Of a stretch of DNA of 40,395 nt, positions 32,595 to 40,395 are shown one piece after another. How positions within the stretch are numbered: the stretch's first letter is position 1; the number at the start of each line of letters is the position of its first letter. A program made the translations under genes and the position numbers. The stretch comes from Pullibacteroides sp964436335 (GTDB taxonomy: Bacteria; Bacteroidota; Bacteroidia; Bacteroidales; P3): the NCBI GenBank assembly GCA_964436335.1, contig CAYTCD010000004.1, forward strand, positions 1-40,395. The letters are read 5' to 3'. The notes beneath the pieces are model-generated. The model had not been told where the DNA came from. It saw nothing but the letters and a program-made list of their open reading frames with translations, and ran no database searches.

Positions 32595-33773
32595 ATGGAA
32601 AACGGAACATCAATGTTGAGGATAGCGATGGTGTTGGTTTTATATCTGGCAGGGCCGTTTCTCATTATCTGGCTTTACCGTAAGTATAAAGCCTTGTCGA
32701 AAGTGGGCACGATAGTGCTGGCTTACGCATTGGGTATCCTTATGTCGTTGAGTGGCCTTACGGGAGAAAATCTTGCGGGTGCGGAAACTTTGGCTTCCTT
32801 GCAGGGATCCTTGCAGAACATCTGTATCCCGCTTGCTTTGCCATTGATGCTTTTTTCATCGGATTTCAGGTTGTGGATAAAAAGTTTGGGTAGGACTTTT
32901 GTGGTGTTTCTCTGCGGTATCGTAGCCGTAGGAATGGCGGTAACCTTGGCTTTCTTGCTTTTCAAGGGCAGCGATGTGGTCGAATTGGAAAAAGCCGCCG
33001 GGTTGATGATGGGTTTCTACACGGGTGGAACACCCAATGTGGCATCACTCAAGATGGCCTTGCAACCGTCTTCGGAAACTTTTGTGTTGGTTAATACCTT
33101 CGAGATATTCATCACCTTTTTTCTTTTGGCCTTTCTGGTGGGCGGTGGTTACAGAATCGTGCGCCGCGTTCTGCCCTATGTGCCGGACAAGGTTACGGAT
33201 ATGGGGGAATCCATGAGTTTTGAAGACTATTCGGGCATGATGCGGTGGGTGGTGCTGAAGCGGTTGCTCTTGCCTTTTTTCTGTGCTTTGGGTGTGTGTT
33301 TGATCGCCGCAGGGATCAGTTTTCTATGGGTAGAACCCGATTATCGGGTTATCTCCGTGATCCTTGTCGTAACCACGCTTTCCATTATCTGTTCGTTTTG
33401 GGAAAAGTTGCGCCGTACGCCCAAGATGTTTGAGTTGGGTATGTACTTTATTTTGGTGTTCAGTATCATTGTGGCCTCCCAGTTCAGTATAGCCAAAGTG
33501 GGGACCTCCACTTATAGTCTGTTGCTGTTTATCGCAACGGTGTTGTTGCTTTGTCTGTTTTTCCATTTTTTGCTTGCCAAGCTGTGCAGGGTGGATGCCG
33601 ATCTTTTTACCATTTCCGTTGTCGGATTGGTATTCTCACCACCTTTTGTACCCACGGTGGCGGGTCTGATGAAAAGCCGGCGATGTCTCCTGAGCGGTAT
33701 CATGGTCGGTTTACTGGGGTATGCGGTGGGCAATTATCTGGGGGTGGCAATGTACCTTTTGGTAAGTATGTAA
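32595..33773 (+). CDS. DUF819-family integral membrane protein
   Basis: A 392-residue protein with about 10-11 predicted membrane helices, of the DUF819 (YjcL-like) family; the transport substrate is unknown. The family's two glycine-rich segments are visible: GFYTGGTPNVASL near residue 140, and GLLGYAVGNYLGVA near the C-terminus. A cytoplasmic loop of about 25 residues lies mid-protein (RRVLPYVPDKVTDMGESM). The fold resembles gated carriers with two inverted halves, suggesting a secondary transporter. An ATG at 32613 could also be the start, removing six residues (MENGTS). The acyltransferase gene follows by 17 bases on the same strand. Confidence 0.85.
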   Translation: MENGTSMLRIAMVLVLYLAGPFLIIWLYRKYKALSKVGTIVLAYALGILMSLSGLTGENLAGAETLASLQGSLQNICIPLALPLMLFSSDFRLWIKSLGRTFVVFLCGIVAVGMAVTLAFLLFKGSDVVELEKAAGLMMGFYTGGTPNVASLKMALQPSSETFVLVNTFEIFITFFLLAFLVGGGYRIVRRVLPYVPDKVTDMGESMSFEDYSGMMRWVVLKRLLLPFFCALGVCLIAAGISFLWVEPDYRVISVILVVTTLSIICSFWEKLRRTPKMFELGMYFILVFSIIVASQFSIAKVGTSTYSLLLFIATVLLLCLFFHFLLAKLCRVDADLFTISVVGLVFSPPFVPTVAGLMKSRRCLLSGIMVGLLGYAVGNYLGVAMYLLVSM

Positions 33774-33790
33774 CGCAAAAAATTGAATCT

Positions 33791-35137
33791 ATGGTGTTTT
33801 TCGATATCGTGGAGAAGAAATCCTTTTGGTATTCTTTTTTCCGTAAATGGTTGGCTTTGATTTTTTCAAAAGCCTATTACCGTCGCTTCCACGTTCTCCA
33901 CAAAGAAAATCTGCCGCCTGCCGGCACACCGGTTCTGATGGTTTCCAATCATCAGAACGGTCTCATTGACGCCTTGGCTATCCTTTTTGCCCTGCCGTTG
34001 CGCTATGTGGCCGTGTTTCTGGCACGTGCCGATATCTTTAAGAAAAAGAACACGGCTAAGATTCTCAATTTCTGCAAGGTGATGCCGGTTTACCGGCAAC
34101 GGGACGGCAGGGATAATCTGGGCGAGAACGCGGCTATCTTTAATGAAGCGGCCAAGTTGATAGCCATGGGGTATCCGGTGGGCATGTTTCCGGAAGGCCA
34201 GCATCAGGAGGGGCATTATCTGGCCCCGGTAAAAAAAGGTTTTGCCCGTATCGCGTTCGAAGCGGCCGAAAGGAACGGCTTTCCGGAAAATATGCTGGTG
34301 ATGCCTGTCGGAAACCATTATTCGGATTATTTTGCCTCCCGTGCCAAACTCTGTATCCGTTTCGGCACACCGGTAAAGCTGAGCAAGTATTATGATACGT
34401 ATCGCGATAATCCACCCAAGGCAATGACATTGTTGGCCGAAGAAATACAGGCAGCCATCCGGGCCCAGATGCTGGATATTCCTACCGAACATTACGCCAC
34501 TTACGATTTTCTACGGGAAGCTGTCCGTCCATCGGTGTGTGGCAAGGAAGGGCTTAGGCTCCGTTATTTTCCGCATCAGCTGGAAGCCGACCGTAGGCTG
34601 ATGGCTCATATCGTCCGAACCGAACCGCAACGAATGGAACAGGTACGCGCGGCAGCCGATACCTATCGTGCGGCTTTGGAAAAACACCGTCTGAGTGTGC
34701 GGGATATAGACAGACCGGTGTCTTTCTGCAGGATTTTGGCCGATTTGCTGTTGCTGGCGGCGGGGTTTCCTTTTGCCATTTACGGAATCTGTTTTACCGG
34801 ACTTCCGGTATGGTTCGGTCGGCATAAGGCGCGTCAGATTTCCCTCCGGATCAAGAATCCGATGTTGAGGACAAGTTTTGATTTTGTGCTTACGCAACTT
34901 ATCATGACAGGTTTGTTCTACATCGTCTATATCGTATTGTATTGGATTTTTATCCGTTCCTGGGTATGGTTTGTTCCCGTTTTGGCAAGTTGGATGCTGA
35001 CCCGGGCTTTTTGGCAGGATTATCTGCATTATGCCCGACGTGCGGGGTATCGTCTGCGGGCTTTCTGCCACCACCGTGTTTGCAAACAACTGCGGGTATT
35101 GGGAATGGAATTGAACGATTGGGCGATAGAGGAATAA
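33791..35137 (+). CDS. PlsC-type glycerolipid acyltransferase with C-terminal membrane extension
   Basis: A 448-residue protein with an N-terminal acyltransferase domain of the PlsC family, which acylates lysophosphatidate or a related lipid. The catalytic histidine and aspartate are H54 and D60 in SNHQNGLIDA. The spacing is five residues instead of the usual four (HX4D), a variant I recall in related Bacteroidota proteins. The second motif, FPEG, is at 133-136. The C-terminal half (from about 325) has two or three membrane helices (LLLLAAGFPFAIYGICF; LIMTGLFYIVYIVLYWIF) separated by a basic loop, and a basic tail. The ATG at 33791 is used; upstream sequence in frame lies in the DUF819 gene. 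Substrate and acyl donor are not evident. Confidence 0.85.
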   Translation: MVFFDIVEKKSFWYSFFRKWLALIFSKAYYRRFHVLHKENLPPAGTPVLMVSNHQNGLIDALAILFALPLRYVAVFLARADIFKKKNTAKILNFCKVMPVYRQRDGRDNLGENAAIFNEAAKLIAMGYPVGMFPEGQHQEGHYLAPVKKGFARIAFEAAERNGFPENMLVMPVGNHYSDYFASRAKLCIRFGTPVKLSKYYDTYRDNPPKAMTLLAEEIQAAIRAQMLDIPTEHYATYDFLREAVRPSVCGKEGLRLRYFPHQLEADRRLMAHIVRTEPQRMEQVRAAADTYRAALEKHRLSVRDIDRPVSFCRILADLLLLAAGFPFAIYGICFTGLPVWFGRHKARQISLRIKNPMLRTSFDFVLTQLIMTGLFYIVYIVLYWIFIRSWVWFVPVLASWMLTRAFWQDYLHYARRAGYRLRAFCHHRVCKQLRVLGMELNDWAIEE

Positions 35138-35160
35138 GATTTGTTTCATTTTTATTCTTC
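35129..35160. terminator. Possible bidirectional terminator between convergent genes
   Basis: GAGGAATAA (35129-35137) can pair with TTATTCTTC (35152-35160), nine pairs with one G-T, around a 14-base loop. The arms include the stop codons of the acyltransferase and of the FN3 protein. The stem is AT-rich and may be weak. Confidence 0.35.
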
Positions 35161-36615
35161 GATTGTGGCTTCGGCTTTAAATACGCCCGAAACCAGTTCG
35201 TAGTTTTTGTTGATGAAAACGTTCTTGAACTTCACCCTGACCCCCGTGTTCGCCAAAAGCGGAATATGGGTGTATCCTTTACCGCTGAATATACCGTTTT
35301 CTCCCGTCGCTTCTTCTATCTCGAACACAAACCCGTTGTCGGTCCGAACCTGATCAAACATCTGTAAAGAAGATAGAGGTATCTGGCTTTTTTCCGTACT
35401 TCCCGCATCGGGATGCTTGCCACATTGCAGTTGCGTGTTGTCATCGGAAAGTGTGGTAAAGCGGTATATCACGTTGTTTTTGCTTTGAGAATAATCACAG
35501 GTTACAGTAATCCGGCATTCATAGCCGGTGGATGGTTCCAAATCGGTAAGGGAGACGGAAGAAATACCGGCTGTGAGTTCTTCTTTACAGTTGAACCATC
35601 GGGCATCGGCACTCCCGTTTTTACGATATTGCAGTCTGTACGATTTGGCTTGTATGGGTTCGGTCCAGCTTATAAGTGCCTTTTTGGAAGAAATTCCGGT
35701 GATGCGCAGTTGTGGCACTGTCGGACAATCTTCTTCGTAATAAAACATGAACACTTCGCTGTAGCCTTCGTTCTTGATGTAGAGGCTTTCGCCTGCGGCG
35801 TTGGTGCAGGTGGCACGTACCCTGAATGCATATTGCTTGCCGGGAATGAGTTGAGGTTGCATCGCGCCGTAGTCGAAATAAGGTTGACGGGATTCCTCTT
35901 TGAGGATACGTGGAAGGGTATGGAAATACTCTTTCCAATTTTGTGCTCCTTCCGGAATCAGAGAAAGTTCAAAACTGTAAACAGTCTGGAAAAATCCGGC
36001 GGCCTGCAAGTGGCGCGGTGTCCACATAAAACGGATATGATTCTGTTTCCCATAGTAAATTACGTTTTCTGTTTGCGGAAGATTCAGAATCGGTGGTTCG
36101 CTTGCCAAAAGTGTAAAGAAGGCCGGCATCTCCTGAATCGACACCTTGTTGCCCGAAGACGCTTCGTAAACCTCAAAGTAGAGACGGTAAACGCCGTCGG
36201 GGAGCAAGCCTCCCGATAATAGGAATTCTTGTTTGGCCTTACCGCTGTATTGCAGATTGGCAGGTAGGAAATACGCACTCAGTTGCCCTGCATCCAACTC
36301 CGTTTCACCACCTCCCGATAAATGGATGGCGATAGGCAACGGACGGTTGTTTTCGATAGTCAGATTGTCCGAGACCATTTTCATACGCAGGTAAAGCGTG
36401 GCGTTTTCCACCTTGTGGTCAAGCATACGGATTCTGACCCGCATGCGGTCGGTGGGCATCATATTCCAGTCATGCAACCTATAGTAATAGGGTGCCTGTA
36501 GGAAGGTTTGCGAATATACGGGAGAAACCGTCTGGGCTTTCCCTCCTCCGGCAAGAAGGAGGGAAAATAAGACCATCAGGCATGTTGTGTTCAAAATATT
36601 TTTCGATTTTTTCAT
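35152..36615 (-). CDS. Secreted fibronectin type III protein (short member of a surface-protein family)
   Basis: A 487-residue protein with a signal peptide (about 1-27, ending GKAQ). The N-terminal region (about 30-280) is of a kind I recall at the start of very large Bacteroidota surface proteins: LRMKMVSDNLTIENN, a block with PIAIHLSGG, and FMWTPRH. A fibronectin III domain lies at about 300-390 (LRITGISSKKALISWTEP; YRLQYRKNG; LEPSTGYECRITVTC). The end (FSGKGYTHIPLL, VRVKFKNVFINKNYELVSGV) also matches a segment of those larger proteins. There is no T9SS tail here, so it may remain periplasmic or reach the surface through a partner. It lies ten bases after the SprB-repeat gene and is co-transcribed with it. 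Confidence 0.75.
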   Translation of the reverse strand: MKKSKNILNTTCLMVLFSLLLAGGGKAQTVSPVYSQTFLQAPYYYRLHDWNMMPTDRMRVRIRMLDHKVENATLYLRMKMVSDNLTIENNRPLPIAIHLSGGGETELDAGQLSAYFLPANLQYSGKAKQEFLLSGGLLPDGVYRLYFEVYEASSGNKVSIQEMPAFFTLLASEPPILNLPQTENVIYYGKQNHIRFMWTPRHLQAAGFFQTVYSFELSLIPEGAQNWKEYFHTLPRILKEESRQPYFDYGAMQPQLIPGKQYAFRVRATCTNAAGESLYIKNEGYSEVFMFYYEEDCPTVPQLRITGISSKKALISWTEPIQAKSYRLQYRKNGSADARWFNCKEELTAGISSVSLTDLEPSTGYECRITVTCDYSQSKNNVIYRFTTLSDDNTQLQCGKHPDAGSTEKSQIPLSSLQMFDQVRTDNGFVFEIEEATGENGIFSGKGYTHIPLLANTGVRVKFKNVFINKNYELVSGVFKAEATIEE

Positions 36616-36625
36616 GGTGTAAAAA

Positions 36626-39600
36626 TTAAAGTCTTATCAATTTGAAATTTCTATTCTCCAAGCCATATTCGATCAGGAGGATATAAATGCCGGCGGGTAC
36701 ATTTCCGTTAAGGATCGGACGGTTAATGCGCCCCCCTTCCGGTATATCGAATTTTCCCTGCTCGATGATTTGTCCGGTGGAGGCCCGTACAAGTCGGTAG
36801 CGTACTTTAAGGGGATGGTCGCTTTCGCCTGTAAGACTACAGGTGGAGAGGCTCGGATTAGGGCTTACTTTCCAACGTACGGGCAGATTCTCTTCGTCTC
36901 CGTTATGTTTCAGGATGGCATCATACACCTGTATCTGTCTGAATATGGATTCGGAACAAAAGCCTTTGAAAGAAGTCATGCCCACCGTATGGCTCCCCGC
37001 TTCCGGAAAACGGAGTTCAAGATAATTTCCGTCTTTTTCCACTATTTCGGCGGTCTCCGGAATATGCCAGACGATGCTGTCGGGTTGAAATGCCGAAAGA
37101 TTCACCAACAGGCAGGATTGTTTGGCGGTGATTTGGCTGCTGACCCAAAATTCGGCGTGAATACTGTCTTCAGAAGCTGTTACCCAAACGCTGTCGCGAT
37201 AGATGCAACGATGGTTTTGAACCAAAGTAAGTTTATGCAGGCCAGCCATCTGGGTTCGAGGCTGGGCTTGGTCCGAAACGCTTCCATCGGGAAATACCCA
37301 GAGATATTCCAGATCGGGAATCGTATCGAGACCCTCGGCTTTGAGGAGAATGCTTTGTCCAATGCACAACGCTTTTTCTTTTTCCCATGAATACTGCAGG
37401 ATATGGGGATTGGAAAGCGACAGGCTTGTGTCGAAGCGGCAGTGATTGCTGTCGCGTAACGATAAACGGTAGTTGCCCGCAAAAGCAGGGTCGATGATCG
37501 GAGATTGTCCCTGTTCTTTTTCGCCCGCCCAATGATAGATATAGGGTTGCGTTCCCCCCTGGCCGAACCATTCGATACGTCCCGTTTCGTCGGGGCAAAG
37601 GATGGGCATTACATGCAGATCGCTTTCCAATCTTGCCGGTTCGCTCAATACAATGGTATCGATAATGTTACATTGCATACGGTCTGAGGTGCGCACCGAA
37701 TAGGTTCCTTGTGGAAGATCCGTCAGGTTGTCGGTATAATGCCCCGTGTTCCAGGTGTAAATGAAATAGCCGCTTCCTCCTGTGGTGCGCAGTTGGATAG
37801 AACCGTCATGCATGCCGTAACAAGAGGGATTCTGTGTGGAGATATGGTTCTTTAAAACATCCGGTTCCCGTATAGGCCAGATGGCGGAATCGGTTTTTCC
37901 GTTGGCATCTTCCACATTGACCCAATATTCGCCGGCCGGCAATTTACGGATTTCTGTAGTTGTGTCGTTGTTCGACCAACGTATGCGGAAAGGTGGCTTT
38001 CCGTTCTGTATTTCCACTTTCAAGGCCGCTGTTGCTTCGCCATGGCAATGGATATCGGAAATCTGCGTAAGCGAGATCCGGAGTTTTTCCGATATCACGG
38101 AATCCAATGCGATGAAAACGCTGCATTCGCCTCCGTCGCGTACTTCCGCCCAGTAACTCCTGTTACGGACAAAATCCTGTCTTTCGCACACGTTTCCTGT
38201 GTTCCAGAAGTAACGGTATGGCGGACGTCCGCCTTGAACCCGCAGTACAAAGGAACCGTCGGACGCCGTGTCCTCACTGTTTTCTATATCCGCTGTTACC
38301 ACCAGCGGATCGGGTTGGGGAATGAAGAGCGTGGCCGAACGAGTGGTGTTTTCTGCATCGCGCACCGATATACGGTAATTGCCGGCCGCAAAATTTTCCA
38401 TACGCATGGCTTTTTCATTGTATAGCATAAAGGTTTGCACGGAATCCGGGGTTTCCAACACACAGGCGTAAGGCGGTTTCCCTCCCTGAATCCATATCTG
38501 TACGCTTGCGTTTTGACCATGACAGGCGATTTCTTTTTCGATTAAGAGCGAAACCTCCAGTTGTTGCAATAGACGCACTTCCACCAATCGATCTAGAGAA
38601 GCTCCGCCTGCATCGGTGAGATGAAAGCGGTAAATACCTTCGGAAATGTTTTCGATCGCAAAACTGCCTTGTCGTGCACTGTCTTTCTGCAGGATTTTTC
38701 CGATTGCGTCTTCCCAACGGAAAAAATAGGGCGGCATGCCACCTTGAACATTGAGATGAATGGCTCCGTCAGATTTGTTTTCTGTTGTGTGCTGCACGGC
38801 CATCGAAGCGATATGGAGCGAGTCGGGGCTGTTTACCGTATAGGTGTGGTTGAAATGGCAGAGATGGGCGTCTGTAACCTCAAGGGAATAGGTGCCGCGT
38901 CCGATATCAGTTAAAAGATATCCGCTGTCTCCGTTGTTCCACATAAGGTTGTAAGGTGGAACACCGCCCTTTATCTCCACGCGTATCTCTCCATTTTTAA
39001 ATTGCCAGGCCGAAGCATCGCGGATATGGGCCGACGCCGAAAGCGGTTCGGGTTGCCGCACCCGCAGGCTGTCGCGGCTGATAATGCCGTTGGCATCGCG
39101 CACCGTTATCTGGTATAGGCCGGCACGCATTTCTTCTGCCGGCAGAACCGAATCTTCACCGATCCATTTTCCGTTTCGGTACCAATCGTAGGTATAGGGT
39201 TTCTTTCCACCCTGAACGGAGAGCGAAAACTTGGCCGTTGCCTCGTCAAAACACAGAGGTTCTGCCAGTAAATCAAGATGGGCTATAAGTTCGGGCGTGC
39301 GTTTCAGATAGAAAGAAAGACTTGTTTCACAATCGTTGCGATCCCATACATTCACTTGGTAAAATCCGCTGTCGGCCTGTGTTATCAGGCTGTTTGTATC
39401 GCCGTTAAGCCATTCGTACCGGTATGGTGGTGTTCCACCTGCGGCATAAAGCCGGATTTCACCGTCGTTTACCGGTTGAGGTTCGGATTTCCACAGGCTG
39501 CCGGTATAGGAGGGAGGCATAAGCGTGTGTGCCACTTGCAGGGCGGTGGGAGCGGTAACCGATGTGGAGTCGCTTGTCGCACAGCCTCGTCTGTCGGTAA

Positions 39601-40395
39601 CGGATAAACCGATGGTCGCAGTTTCGAGGTGGGTAAGTAAAGAATCCTTACAAGGCAGAAGTTCGCTGTCAAGGTACCAATCGTAAGTATAGGGAAAGGT
39701 GCCGCCCCGTACTTCGGCCACTGCTTTTCCCAAAGAATCCCCATGGCAGAGTCCCGCAAGGGGGAACAGACGCAAGGTAAGGCTGTCGGGTTGCTCCAAT
39801 AGGAATGAATAGGAGGCATGCACTTGGAGTGAGTCACTTACAACCAAGCGGTAGTTACCGTAGCCTGCGTTCATCAACTTTATCCGGTTACCCAAAGAAT
39901 CTCCATCTTTGTACCATTGCAGGGTATAGGGCGGTGTTCCGCCCGTTATATCCGCACCCAACACCGCATCCGACATACCAAAGCAGGAAATAGGTTTTTC
40001 CACGCTAATCGTGCCGATAAGCGGCGCCACATAAGGAAGAACAAACATCGTATCGGTCATGCAGCCGGCATGATCTGTCAAAAAGAGTCTGAACGAACCG
40101 GGCAAAAGACTGTCTATGCCGGCTTCTTCGCCTATGGAGTCTTTATAATCCGCACCGCTCCAACGGTAGCGGTAAGGTGGCGTTCCACCCGAAACGGAAA
40201 CGTGAATGCGGACGTCGGCCTTGATAGGAGAAACGATACCGTCTTCGCTTCCCGGATAAGAAGCCTGTTGCATCTGATCGGTGGTAATCCGTAAAGGTTC
40301 GGGTTCGGTCAGATGGAAAGTATGGCGTGATTGGATACCGAGCGCATCGGTGGCAGTCAATACGTACATGCCCGCCTGTAAGTTCTCCAACCGGG
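36626..40395 (-). CDS. SprB-repeat surface protein with T9SS sorting domain (5' end outside window)
   Basis: At least 1255 residues, open through the right edge. The codon at 40390 is TTG within an ongoing repeat, not a start, so the N-terminus is missing. The protein consists of about 12 SprB-type repeats of roughly 75-90 residues and one partial repeat. They are recognised by the pattern of a GGxPPY.Y.W strand, a G.Y.(V/L).D segment and a closing S..I..P. Examples are GGTPPYRYRW, GGTPPYTLQW and GGKPPYTYDW. A PKD/Ig-like segment precedes the C-terminus. The last 75 or so residues (VSPNPSLSTCSL; VPAGIYILLIEYG; KLIRL) form a type A T9SS sorting domain. It is therefore a cell-surface adhesin or gliding-type protein exported by T9SS. 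The FN3 gene follows by ten bases. Confidence 0.9.
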   Translation of the reverse strand, partial: RLENLQAGMYVLTATDALGIQSRHTFHLTEPEPLRITTDQMQQASYPGSEDGIVSPIKADVRIHVSVSGGTPPYRYRWSGADYKDSIGEEAGIDSLLPGSFRLFLTDHAGCMTDTMFVLPYVAPLIGTISVEKPISCFGMSDAVLGADITGGTPPYTLQWYKDGDSLGNRIKLMNAGYGNYRLVVSDSLQVHASYSFLLEQPDSLTLRLFPLAGLCHGDSLGKAVAEVRGGTFPYTYDWYLDSELLPCKDSLLTHLETATIGLSVTDRRGCATSDSTSVTAPTALQVAHTLMPPSYTGSLWKSEPQPVNDGEIRLYAAGGTPPYRYEWLNGDTNSLITQADSGFYQVNVWDRNDCETSLSFYLKRTPELIAHLDLLAEPLCFDEATAKFSLSVQGGKKPYTYDWYRNGKWIGEDSVLPAEEMRAGLYQITVRDANGIISRDSLRVRQPEPLSASAHIRDASAWQFKNGEIRVEIKGGVPPYNLMWNNGDSGYLLTDIGRGTYSLEVTDAHLCHFNHTYTVNSPDSLHIASMAVQHTTENKSDGAIHLNVQGGMPPYFFRWEDAIGKILQKDSARQGSFAIENISEGIYRFHLTDAGGASLDRLVEVRLLQQLEVSLLIEKEIACHGQNASVQIWIQGGKPPYACVLETPDSVQTFMLYNEKAMRMENFAAGNYRISVRDAENTTRSATLFIPQPDPLVVTADIENSEDTASDGSFVLRVQGGRPPYRYFWNTGNVCERQDFVRNRSYWAEVRDGGECSVFIALDSVISEKLRISLTQISDIHCHGEATAALKVEIQNGKPPFRIRWSNNDTTTEIRKLPAGEYWVNVEDANGKTDSAIWPIREPDVLKNHISTQNPSCYGMHDGSIQLRTTGGSGYFIYTWNTGHYTDNLTDLPQGTYSVRTSDRMQCNIIDTIVLSEPARLESDLHVMPILCPDETGRIEWFGQGGTQPYIYHWAGEKEQGQSPIIDPAFAGNYRLSLRDSNHCRFDTSLSLSNPHILQYSWEKEKALCIGQSILLKAEGLDTIPDLEYLWVFPDGSVSDQAQPRTQMAGLHKLTLVQNHRCIYRDSVWVTASEDSIHAEFWVSSQITAKQSCLLVNLSAFQPDSIVWHIPETAEIVEKDGNYLELRFPEAGSHTVGMTSFKGFCSESIFRQIQVYDAILKHNGDEENLPVRWKVSPNPSLSTCSLTGESDHPLKVRYRLVRASTGQIIEQGKFDIPEGGRINRPILNGNVPAGIYILLIEYGLENRNFKLIRL

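Noticed and set aside
36626..40395. Start of the SprB-repeat gene at 40390
   Set aside because: The codon there is TTG in the middle of a repeat and the frame stays open to the edge, so the gene continues beyond the window.

Overview
The window looks like chromosomal DNA from an anaerobic, Gram-negative Bacteroidota bacterium, most likely of the order Bacteroidales. Four things in the sequence support this. Many genes are preceded by the Bacteroidota-type -7 element TAnnTTTG instead of a sigma-70 -10 box, and Shine-Dalgarno sequences are scarce. Lineage-typical proteins are present: DUF4290 directly before murA, a GH3-family protein, SprB-type repeats with a type IX secretion (T9SS) sorting tail, and two LptF/LptG-type permeases. 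Tgt and MurA carry residue changes that I recall as common in this group. HydE, an [FeFe]-hydrogenase maturase, indicates anaerobic hydrogen metabolism. A 55-base run of N at 22104-22158 shows that this is a scaffolded draft or metagenome assembly.

Layout. Positions 1-5.0 kb hold the tail of an HxlR-type regulator, ribD (riboflavin synthesis), a YigZ/IMPACT protein, and a minus-strand pair made of a Zn/Cd/Pb P-type ATPase and a Fur-family regulator. Positions 5.0-9.6 kb hold a FolK/deoxynucleoside-kinase fusion, sppA, and a stand-alone riboflavin kinase overlapping hydE. Positions 9.7-16.5 kb hold valS, a small exported protein, an LptF-type permease and ligA. A predicted outer-membrane barrel gene (16.5-18.4 kb, minus strand) overlaps the 3' end of ligA. 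Positions 18.6-25.1 kb hold tRNA-Ser(GCU), tonB with a clear terminator, an NlpC/P60 peptidase, DUF4290, murA and priA.

Positions 25.1-29.85 kb hold a tight five-gene minus-strand operon: glycosyltransferase, ECF sigma factor, LptG-type permease, GH3 protein and a FtsB/DivIC protein. Its promoter lies inside a hairpin-rich repeated element (29856-30087), which separates it from tgt. Positions 31.3-35.1 kb hold a protein with three predicted Rid-like modules, a DUF819 membrane protein and a PlsC-type acyltransferase. Positions 35.15 kb to the right edge hold a minus-strand pair: a large SprB-repeat protein with a T9SS C-terminal signal (its N-terminus is outside the window) followed by a shorter fibronectin-III protein.

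Most genes are housekeeping or envelope functions. The points most worth a second look are the structured repeat that supplies a promoter, the three-module Rid-like protein, the sigma/GH3/LptG operon, the Tgt lacking its zinc cysteines, an orphan promoter followed by a strong hairpin (2.4-2.5 kb), and the SprB/FN3 surface-protein pair. I found no insertion sequence, prophage, CRISPR array or clearly new defence system.
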